A stretch of 31,176 nucleotides of DNA from Actinomycetota bacterium (GTDB lineage Bacteria; Actinomycetota; Actinomycetes; Mycobacteriales; Mycobacteriaceae). The stretch covers positions 1 through 31,176 of the forward strand of contig SYAB01000300.1 in the NCBI GenBank assembly GCA_005787665.1, read 5' to 3'. The notes under the pieces are model-generated. The model did not search any database. It was not told the DNA's origin and saw nothing but the letters and a program-made list of their open reading frames with translations. Below are positions 16,301 through 22,429 of the stretch, in pieces. Every line of letters starts with the position of its first letter. The first letter of the stretch is position 1. The translations under genes were made by a program, and so were the position numbers.

Positions 16301-18081
16301 GCGGCACACACGGTGGCAAAGCTCGCCTGGTGGGTGCGATGGTGGTTGAGGGTGTGAGCGACATCGGCCAGCGCAACGCCCGACCCCGCGCCGGTCATCC
16401 AATCGGCCAGCATCCCGGCCGTCGCCGCGAGGCGCTCCGGGCTCTTGCCGCTGACCACCAGGGTCGTCACCGGTGGCGGAGCCACCGGCAGGCGGTGCGG
16501 TGCCTGCGGCGACTGTCCGAGGATCACGTGCGCGTTGGTGCCACCGAAGCCGAACGCCGAAACCCCGGCCAGCCGTGGCCGTCCGGTCGCAGGCCAGTCC
16601 ACCGCACGGTCGACCACCTTCAGACGCAACTCGTCGAACGGGATGTGCGGGTTGGGGTTGTCGAAGTGCTGATTGGGTGGGATCTCGCCACGCTGGATCG
16701 CCAGCGTGGCTTTGATCAGACCCGCGATGCCGGCGGCGGCCTCAAGGTGCCCCAGGTTGGTCTTGGCGGCGCCGACCAGCAACGGGGCGTCGGGTTGGCG
16801 TCCCCGCCCGTACACCGCCCCCAGTGCCCGGGCCTCGATCGGATCGCCCAGCAGGGTTCCGGTCCCGTGACTCTCCACGTAGTCGATCGCGGCCGGTTCC
16901 ACGCCGGCATCGGCACACGCCGCCCGCAGTACCGCCGCCTGCGCCGCCGGGTTGGGCGCCATCAGCCCGTTTGACCGCCCGTCGGAGTTGACGGCCGAGC
17001 CCCGCACCACGGCGAGGATCCGGTTACCGTCACGGACCGCGTCGGAGAGCCGTTTGAGAACGGCCACCCCACAGCCCTCTCCCCGGACGAAACCGTCCGC
17101 CGCGGCGTCGAACGCATGACAGGCGCCCGTCGGGGACATCGCTTCGGCCTGGTCGAAGCTGCGCGTCACCACCGGCGAGAGCAGCAGGTTGACCCCGCCG
17201 GCGATAGCCAGTTCCGATTCGCCGCTGCGCAGACTCTGGCAGGCCAGGTGCACCGCCACCAGCGACGAGGAGCAGGCGGTGTCGATGGTCAACGACGGAC
17301 CGCGGAGGTCCAGGAAATATGACAGCCGGTTGGCGATGATGCTCAGCGCGGCCCCGGTACCCGTCCACGCCTCGATGCCACTGATGTCGCGGGAGGCCAG
17401 CACGCCGTACTCGCTGACACACGATCCGACGAACACCCCGGTCTGTGAGCGTTGCAGCGACTCAGCCGGAATCCCGGCGTGCTCGAGTGCCTCGACGGTG
17501 ACTTCGAGCATCAGACGCTGCTGGGGATCGATGTAGTCGGCCTCGATCGGGGCGATGCCGAAGTAGTCGGCGTCGAATCCGGCGACATCGGCGAGGAACG
17601 AACCCCACTTCGTGGTCCCCGCCAGCGCCCGGGCGGTCGCGGCGGAGCCGTCGTCGAACGGTCCCCAGCGGTCGTCGGGCACGGTGGTGACCGCCGAGCG
17701 GCGCTCCGCCAGGAAGTCCCACAGCGCCTCGGGGCCGTTGAGATCCCCGGGCATCCGGCAGCCCAGCCCGATGATGGCGATCGGTTCGTCCGGGGCGGCG
17801 GCACCGCCCTCGGCGGGGCGGCTCGGCTCGGCATCGGGGTGGACGAGCGCGTGCGCCAAACCGGCCACCGTCGGGTTCTGCCAGATGTCGACCGGCGAGA
17901 CATGGTGACCCAGCAGTTCGGTCAGCTCACCGGCCAGCACCACGCCCTCGCGTGATCCGACACCGAGTTCGTTGAACGGCAGGTCGACGTGGATCTTGTC
18001 GGGGCTGCACCCGACGTTGGTGACCAGGTAATCGACCAGCCAGTGGCGAAGGTCGGCCTCCTCGTCGCCGGCTGAGGTCAT
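13384..18081 (-). CDS. ppsA: PpsA-like type I polyketide synthase (ACP-KS-AT-KR-ACP)
   Basis: A 1565-residue loading and first-extension polyketide synthase. The N-terminal ACP has GVGSRE (Ser43), the form that receives acyl chains from a fatty acyl-AMP ligase. KS about 100-520 has Cys270, His405 and His445. AT has GHSMGE (Ser716) and VASH (815-818). KR has GATGHIG (about 1182-1188), K1285, the FSSISG serines (S1308/S1309) and Y1322. The C-terminal ACP has GMDSL (Ser1485). Only about 230 residues separate AT from the KR cofactor motif, so there is no DH or ER, and the product stays at the hydroxyl level. The ATG at 18081 overlaps the fadD26 stop (ATGA); an upstream in-frame ATG at 18132 would only add residues inside fadD26. 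It is about 300 residues shorter than M. tuberculosis PpsA (1876). It ends in a basic tail. A PpsB-type module joined to a loading ACP is an alternative description. Confidence 0.93.
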   Translation of the reverse strand: MTSAGDEEADLRHWLVDYLVTNVGCSPDKIHVDLPFNELGVGSREGVVLAGELTELLGHHVSPVDIWQNPTVAGLAHALVHPDAEPSRPAEGGAAAPDEPIAIIGLGCRMPGDLNGPEALWDFLAERRSAVTTVPDDRWGPFDDGSAATARALAGTTKWGSFLADVAGFDADYFGIAPIEADYIDPQQRLMLEVTVEALEHAGIPAESLQRSQTGVFVGSCVSEYGVLASRDISGIEAWTGTGAALSIIANRLSYFLDLRGPSLTIDTACSSSLVAVHLACQSLRSGESELAIAGGVNLLLSPVVTRSFDQAEAMSPTGACHAFDAAADGFVRGEGCGVAVLKRLSDAVRDGNRILAVVRGSAVNSDGRSNGLMAPNPAAQAAVLRAACADAGVEPAAIDYVESHGTGTLLGDPIEARALGAVYGRGRQPDAPLLVGAAKTNLGHLEAAAGIAGLIKATLAIQRGEIPPNQHFDNPNPHIPFDELRLKVVDRAVDWPATGRPRLAGVSAFGFGGTNAHVILGQSPQAPHRLPVAPPPVTTLVVSGKSPERLAATAGMLADWMTGAGSGVALADVAHTLNHHRTHQASFATVCAADRAEAVAGLRALAAGEIADGVVGPHPGACGPGVVFVYSGQGSQWAGMGRRLLADEPAFEAAVAALEDDFVAEVGFSLREVLESGREVTGVEQIQPVLVGTQLALTALWRSYRVEPDAVIGHSMGEVTAAVVAGALTPAEGFRVIATRSRLMSRLSASGAIALLELDPSATEALIADFPEVTVAVYASPRQTVVAGPTAAVDAVVERATAQNTFARRVNVDVASHHAMMDPVLAELNDALADLVPGFPVIPVISTVENAGEAPQFDAAHWVANLRNPVRFSDAVAAAGADHCTFIEVSPHPLLTKAISDTLEDPVLGNAHHHSIGTLVRDAYDTVAFHTCLNATFTAGPPVGDHPAEPHPALPATPWRHTRHWLDFAPGTGFGALCSGPRARVAEYGGVPSDWLYEPVWPTRPLDATQADGGTWQVLGDPALAAALGDDGTANAQHVLYAPPVPDSPIDLAAAYRLFNEARGVATELAARPAPPTLYFLTRNAQPVTDGDRANPVHAVLWGLGRTLALEHPEIWGGVIDVDESMPAVLAARLVRAEAQSGDGEDQVVYRAGRRHVPRLQPTSPSAAADVDSGTSHLVIGATGHIGPSLIAQLAAMGAGTIVAVSRNPGEKLTELRQRLAETGTRLVEVAADVTDPEAMAALFDRFGSDLPALEGIYLAAFAGGPVTLSEMTDADVITMFAPKLDALDVLHELSMTTDVRHFVLFSSISGLLGSRWLAHYTATSNFLDTFAYARRTLGLPATVVNWGLWKSLSDMQTDAGEVMANAGLRPMPDEVAIRALPLVMGPDAPARTTVVDADWPLLAAAYRTRGAVRILDDVLALEDSGAETAGESEFAKQLRECPPDGRRALLADHLGAQAAAVIGFPADQVLDVDAGFFQLGMDSLMSVTLQRRLSASLGIALPAALIFEYPSISTLTEALCERMGYPAAEEVSGQARSGLGARAQQRARARQGAAVSKRKGRTV

Positions 18082-19823
18082 ACCGCGATGTCCATGCGCT
18101 GGAATTCGCCCTGGCGGTAGAGCTGCCCGCACGACGAGCGGCGGATCTTGCCGCTGGTCGTGATCGGGATGGAGCCGGGTGATACCAGAACCAGGTCGTC
18201 GACGCGAAGATTGTGCAGTTTCCAGACCGCGTCGGCAACCTCGTGCTTGACCTCGTCCAGTCCCGGGTCCTTCTGCGGGGCGGGCTTCACCTCGACGATG
18301 GCCACCAGGTTCTCCGACGCCTCGTCCTCGACGGCGATCGCGGCGACCCGGCCACCTGTGATCTCGCGGATGGTGGCTTCGATGTCCTCCGGGTAATGGT
18401 TACGGCCGTCGACGATCAACAGGTCCTTGAGCCGGCCCATGATGAACAGCTCGCCGTCGGAGATCGCGCCGAGATCACCGGTACGCAGCCAGGGTCCGGC
18501 CGGGGTGCCCGGCGACGGGTTGTTGATCCTGGCCCGGAACACCCGGGTGGTCTGCTCGGGCTTGCGCCAGTACCCCAACGCGACATTGTCCCCGCGCGTC
18601 CAGATCTCGCCGATGGAACCGGCCGGCTTCTCGATGCCGGTCTCCGGGTCGACGATACGAACCTCGTAGGCCTGCGGCGGCCCGTAGCTGACCAGTTCGG
18701 TTCCGCCGGCCTCCTCGGCCGCGCAGCGTTGGGCGATGCCCGCGGCGAGCTGATCGAGGTCGAATCGGGCGGTGGCGACGGTGTCGGAGATCGGCGACGC
18801 CACGACGAACAGGGTTGCCTCGGCCAGGCCGAACGACGGCCGGATCACCTTCTCGGTGAGCCCGAACCTGGCGAAACGGTCGATGAACCGGGTGACGGTG
18901 CCGTGGTGAACCCGTTCGGCACCGCTGAGAATGCCGTGCACCCGGCTCAGGTCCAGGCCCGCCAGATCGGCGTCGGAGGTGCGGCGTGCCGCGAGCTCGA
19001 AGGCGAAGTTGGGGGCGGCCGAGAAGCACAGCGGGTTCTTCGCCATCAGCTGCATCCAGCTGGCCGGCTTGGCCAGGAACGCCAGCGGGCTGGTCAGCAC
19101 CGCGTCGCAGCCGGTCACCACGGGCGCACAGACCCCGATGATGAGACCCATATCGTGGAAGAAGGGCAGCCAGGACACCATCGAGGTCTCGGCGGGAAGC
19201 GTGCCGCCGAACTCACTGAAGTAGTCGGCCGCGGCAGCCTCGATATTGCTGGTCACGTTGCGGTGCGAGACGATCACGCCGGCCGCGGTGCGGGTCGACC
19301 CCGAGGTGTACTGCAAATAGGCGGGGCCGTGGCGGGAATCGTCGGTCTCGTCGAGTTCACGGGTCGCGTCGACGTCGATGATGTCGACCTCGATGACGAC
19401 CGGGGCCGGCCGCCCGCCGTGCGGGGTGGCGTACTTGTTGACATCGGCCACCGCCGCGGAGGTGGTCAGCAGCACCGAAGGTGCGCTGTCGGCCAGCGCG
19501 GACTCGACCCGCTGGTCGTGGACGCCGAACATCGGCACCGACAGCGGCACCGCGATCAGGCCGGCCTGCAGCGACGCGTAGAACGCCACGATGTAATCGA
19601 GTCCCTGCGGCGCCAGGATCGCCGCGCGGTCCCCCTTGACGGCGGTTCGGCGCAATTCCTCGGCCAGCGTGAGCACCCGCCGGTACAGCTGGTGCCAGGT
19701 CAGGGTTTCCGGGTGGCCGGCCCCGAGCACCTCTCCGTCGGCGAAGGTGAAGGCCAGGGCGTCGCCCTGGGTGCTCGCCTGGTGGCGCAGCAGGGCAGGC
19801 AGGGTCATGTCGGTGTGCAGCAT
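18078..19823 (-). CDS. fadD26: FadD26-like long-chain fatty acyl-AMP ligase (FAAL)
   Basis: A 581-residue FAAL (M. tuberculosis FadD26 has 583). It activates a fatty acid as acyl-AMP and passes it to the first ACP of the adjacent PpsA-like synthase. Motifs: [10 protein letters not shown] (about 169-178), [42 protein letters not shown] and the catalytic lysine in TTSGKIRR (K559). The wording of these motifs, including ISDGELFIMGR and LVLVSPGSIPITTSGK, is that of FadD26 and not of FadD32, so the two FAALs in this window are distinct. The frame is open up to 20018, but the ATG at 19823 has a GAAGAGG ribosome site and gives the FadD26 N-terminus, so it is preferred. The gene follows a 353-bp non-coding region holding a promoter candidate and a CRP-like site. 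It overlaps ppsA by four bases. Confidence 0.95.
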   Translation of the reverse strand: MLHTDMTLPALLRHQASTQGDALAFTFADGEVLGAGHPETLTWHQLYRRVLTLAEELRRTAVKGDRAAILAPQGLDYIVAFYASLQAGLIAVPLSVPMFGVHDQRVESALADSAPSVLLTTSAAVADVNKYATPHGGRPAPVVIEVDIIDVDATRELDETDDSRHGPAYLQYTSGSTRTAAGVIVSHRNVTSNIEAAAADYFSEFGGTLPAETSMVSWLPFFHDMGLIIGVCAPVVTGCDAVLTSPLAFLAKPASWMQLMAKNPLCFSAAPNFAFELAARRTSDADLAGLDLSRVHGILSGAERVHHGTVTRFIDRFARFGLTEKVIRPSFGLAEATLFVVASPISDTVATARFDLDQLAAGIAQRCAAEEAGGTELVSYGPPQAYEVRIVDPETGIEKPAGSIGEIWTRGDNVALGYWRKPEQTTRVFRARINNPSPGTPAGPWLRTGDLGAISDGELFIMGRLKDLLIVDGRNHYPEDIEATIREITGGRVAAIAVEDEASENLVAIVEVKPAPQKDPGLDEVKHEVADAVWKLHNLRVDDLVLVSPGSIPITTSGKIRRSSCGQLYRQGEFQRMDIAV

Positions 19824-19829
19824 GGATGG

Positions 19830-19836
19830 CCTCTTC
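19830..19836 (-). promoter_or_regulatory. Ribosome binding site deciding the fadD26 start
   Basis: GAAGAGG lies 6 nt upstream of the ATG at 19823. It supports this start over the earlier in-frame ATG at 20018, which would add 65 residues with no counterpart in FadD26. Confidence 0.6.
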
Positions 19837-19980
19837 GCGTTGTCTCTGTCAGCTCCGGCGGGACTCCCCACCTGAGTCACTGGGCCCGAACTTGTCGGGC
19901 GCACACGCGTGACAGGCTTGTCGAGAAGACTGACCGGGGGGCGGCGAAAACCCTCCTGGCCTGAGCGTGCGTCGTCCCCT

Positions 19981-19986
19981 AGCATA
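19981..19986 (-). promoter_or_regulatory. -10 box candidate for fadD26
   Basis: TATGCT fits the TANNNT pattern, preceded by GG. The predicted start point is near 19975-19973, which leaves a leader of about 150 nt. There is no convincing -35 box, which is common in mycobacteria. Confidence 0.4.
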
Positions 19987-20056
19987 CCAGCCGGTACCCC
20001 GTGCGGCCAGGTCAGCAACGTCGAGCGAGGGTCTGAACAGCCCTTTTGCCCGCCAT

Positions 20057-20072
20057 AGTGAATTTGCTCACA
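20057..20072. promoter_or_regulatory. CRP-like operator (TGTGA-N6-TCACA type)
   Basis: AGTGA-ATTTGC-TCACA differs from the palindromic TGTGA-N6-TCACA consensus of CRP-family regulators by one base. Mycobacterial CRP (Rv3676) recognises this kind of site. Its centre lies about 90 bp upstream of the start point predicted from the TATGCT box, a distance compatible with activation. Confidence 0.55.
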
Positions 20073-20176
20073 AGACGCCCAGCTGGGTGTTCGTCACCAC
20101 ATTTGCCACCGGTGAGCGGGCGCGGCATTTGCCGATCCGCCCGGGTGTGGTCGACCAGCGAACTCGCCGGGGCTCG

Positions 20177-20875
20177 CTAGACGATCCGCTCCTGAACCCA
20201 CTGGGACAGCTGCGGCAGGTTGGTGTTGATGTAGAAGTGATCGCCCGGGAACTCCGTGAGGTCGAACTGCGCGGTGGTGCGCTGCTCCCAGGGCGTCATC
20301 AGATCGGTGGTCGCCAACTCGTCGTCATCGGCCATCAAGGCGTGAATCGGGCAGGAGACGGTAGCCTCCGGCGGGCACTCGTAGGACGCGATCGCCTTCA
20401 GCCCGCGCAAGGTCGGCAGCAGGGTGGCGGCGAACTGGTCGTTGTTGAGGAACTCCGGGTTGGCGCCGGTGACATCGCTGACCATCGTGAGCAATTGGAG
20501 GTCCGACCCCATCAGATCGGCCCGTTGACGCATGAACCCGGGGGCAGCGCTGGCCGACACGAACAACGCCGCGATCGGGTTACCCGCCCGCTCGAAACGG
20601 AGTGCCATCTCGAAGGCCAGCAGGGCACCCATGCTGTGCCCGAAGAACGCCACCCGGCCCGGTTGCGGTTCGGCCGGTTTGAGCATGGTGCTGAGCCGGT
20701 CGGCGAGGTCGGGAATGCTGGTGTACTGCGAGAGGTCCCGGCCGGCCTTCCTACCGGGGTACTGGACCGCGACACACGCGGTGCCCCCGGCGAACGCCTT
20801 GGCGAAGGGCACGTAGAAATCCGCCGATCCGCCGGTGTGCGGGAAGATGTAGAGCCGACGCTCCGGGCTGTTCAT
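20177..20875 (-). CDS. tesA: TesA-like type II thioesterase
   Basis: A 232-residue alpha/beta-hydrolase thioesterase matching M. tuberculosis TesA in its LYIFPHTGGSADFYVPF opening, AVQYPGR, FFGHSMGALLAFE, ASYECPPEATVSCPI and FPGDHFYINTNLP segments. The catalytic serine is S81 in GHSMG and the histidine is H213 in GDHFY; the acid lies in MADDDE (about 183-185). In M. tuberculosis TesA works with PpsE and is needed to make PDIM, so here it should edit or release chains on the PpsA/PpsE pair. Its ATG lies 3 nt after the accD4 stop, which suggests transcription with the mycolate genes. It is separated from fadD26 by 353 bp. A role with Pks13 is less likely because Pks13 has its own thioesterase domain. 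Confidence 0.92.
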   Translation of the reverse strand: MNSPERRLYIFPHTGGSADFYVPFAKAFAGGTACVAVQYPGRKAGRDLSQYTSIPDLADRLSTMLKPAEPQPGRVAFFGHSMGALLAFEMALRFERAGNPIAALFVSASAAPGFMRQRADLMGSDLQLLTMVSDVTGANPEFLNNDQFAATLLPTLRGLKAIASYECPPEATVSCPIHALMADDDELATTDLMTPWEQRTTAQFDLTEFPGDHFYINTNLPQLSQWVQERIV

Positions 20876-20878
20876 GGT

Positions 20879-22429
20879 TTAGATCGGAATCAGGCCGTGC
20901 TTGCGCTGTGCGCGCTGAATCTGCTTGTCCCGCAACAGTCTCATCGACCGGCGCAGCATCAGACGGGTCTGATGCGGCTCGATGACCGCGTCGATGAACC
21001 CCCGCTCGGCGGCGATGTAGGGAATCGCCATGTTCAGGTTGTAACCCTCGATGAAGTCCGCGCGGATCTTCTGCACCTCCGGTGCGGTGGGATCGGGGAA
21101 TCGTTTCACCAGGAGCTGGGCCGCGCCCTCCGCCCCGATCACCGCGATCCGCGCGGTGGGCCAGGCGAAGTTGAGGTCGGCGGTGAGCTGCTTGGATCCC
21201 ATCACCGCATACGCCCCGCCATAGGACTTGCGGATGGTCAACGTCACCTTCGGGACGTCGGCTTCCACCACGGCGTACAGAAAACGCCCGCCGCGCTTGA
21301 TGATTCCGTTCTTCTCCTGCTCGACGCCGGGAAGGAATCCCGGGGTGTCCACGACGAACACCAACGGAGTGTTGAACGAGTCGCAGAACCGCACGAAGCG
21401 GGCGGCCTTGTCGGAGGCCTCGTTGTCGATGGCACCGGACATGTGCATCGGCTGATTGGCGACCACCCCGACCGGTCGGCCGTCAACGCGGGCGAAGCCG
21501 GTGATGATGGCCTGCCCGGCCTGGGCGGCGACGTCGAGGAAGTCTCCGTCGTCGAAGATCCGGATCAGGATCTCGTGCATGTCATAGGCCATGTTGTCGG
21601 CATCGGGCACGATTCCGTCGAGTTCGAGATCGTGCGGCGTGATCTCCGGCTCGAGCCCCGGATTGATCACCGGCGCGTCATCAAAGGTGTTGGGCGGCAG
21701 GAACTCCAGGAAATCCCGGACGTAGGCGAAGGCCGCCTTCTCGGAGTCGACCACCTGGTGGATATTGCCGTATCGGGCCTGATAGTCCGCGCCGCCGAGT
21801 TCGTCGAGGCTGACCTCCTCGCCGGTGACGTCCTTGATGACGTCGGGACCGGTGACGAACATGTAGCCCTGGTCGCGGACCGCGACCACCAGATCGGTCT
21901 GGATCGGCGAGTAGACCGCGCCACCGGCGCACTTGCCCAGGATGATCGAGATCTGCGGGACCACGCCGGACAGCAGTTCATGGCGACGTCCGAGTTCGGC
22001 GTACCAGGCCAGCGAGGTGACCGCGTCCTGGATACGGGCGCCGCCGGAGTCGTTGATGCCGATGATCGGGCAGCCGACCATGGCCACCCACTCCATCAGC
22101 TTGGCCACCTTACGGCCGAACATCTCTCCGACCGAACCACCGAAAACGGTCTGATCATGGGAGAAGACGCCGACCGGCCGCCCGTTGATGGTGCCGTGCC
22201 CGGTGACGACGCCGTCACCGTAGAGCGCGTTCGGGTCGCCGGGAGTGCGGGCCAGTGCCCCGACCTCCAGGAAACTACCCGGGTCGAGCAGCTCGTGGAT
22301 CCGGGCCCGCGCGCTCGGGATGCCGCGCTTGTCGCGCTTGGCGGCCGCCGCCTCGCCGCCGGGCTCGGCGGCGAGCTGGAGCTTCTCACGCAGTTCGGCC
22401 AGCAGCTCGGCGGTGGTCCTGTTGGTCAC
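20879..22429 (-). CDS. accD4: AccD4 acyl-CoA carboxylase carboxyltransferase (beta) subunit
   Basis: A 516-residue biotin-dependent carboxyltransferase. With AccA3 and its partner subunits it carboxylates the long C22-C26 acyl-CoA that becomes the alpha branch of mycolic acid. N-terminal half: [33 protein letters not shown] and [11 protein letters not shown] (oxyanion-type glycines). C-terminal half: [24 protein letters not shown] and [15 protein letters not shown]. These are the hallmarks of propionyl/acyl-CoA carboxylase beta chains. The GTG at 22429 shares a base with the pks13 stop (TAGTG), so translation is probably coupled. Identification as AccD4, and not another AccD, rests on its place directly after pks13, as in all mycolate producers I know of. 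Confidence 0.95.
   Translation of the reverse strand: MTNRTTAELLAELREKLQLAAEPGGEAAAAKRDKRGIPSARARIHELLDPGSFLEVGALARTPGDPNALYGDGVVTGHGTINGRPVGVFSHDQTVFGGSVGEMFGRKVAKLMEWVAMVGCPIIGINDSGGARIQDAVTSLAWYAELGRRHELLSGVVPQISIILGKCAGGAVYSPIQTDLVVAVRDQGYMFVTGPDVIKDVTGEEVSLDELGGADYQARYGNIHQVVDSEKAAFAYVRDFLEFLPPNTFDDAPVINPGLEPEITPHDLELDGIVPDADNMAYDMHEILIRIFDDGDFLDVAAQAGQAIITGFARVDGRPVGVVANQPMHMSGAIDNEASDKAARFVRFCDSFNTPLVFVVDTPGFLPGVEQEKNGIIKRGGRFLYAVVEADVPKVTLTIRKSYGGAYAVMGSKQLTADLNFAWPTARIAVIGAEGAAQLLVKRFPDPTAPEVQKIRADFIEGYNLNMAIPYIAAERGFIDAVIEPHQTRLMLRRSMRLLRDKQIQRAQRKHGLIPI

Larger units (their letters stand above)
19824..20176 (-). promoter_or_regulatory. 353-bp non-coding control region upstream of fadD26
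   Basis: This is the longest non-coding stretch in the cluster, between the tesA stop and the fadD26 start. In transcription order it holds two GGCAAATG boxes 26 bp apart (20126-20133 and 20100-20107), a CRP-like palindrome (20057-20072), a related GGCAAAAG (20043-20050), a TATGCT -10 candidate (19981-19986) and a leader of about 150 nt ending in the fadD26 ribosome site. It suggests that fadD26 and the genes after it have a promoter of their own. No small gene was recognised. Confidence 0.65.

Noticed and set aside
18082..18132. 17-residue N-terminal extension of the PpsA-like protein
   Set aside because: It lies inside fadD26; the ATGA overlap at 18078-18081 is the typical coupled start.
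19824..20018. 65-residue N-terminal extension of the FadD26-like ligase
   Set aside because: FadD26 homologues start at the position of the ATG at 19823, which has a ribosome site. The extension contains the promoter candidate.
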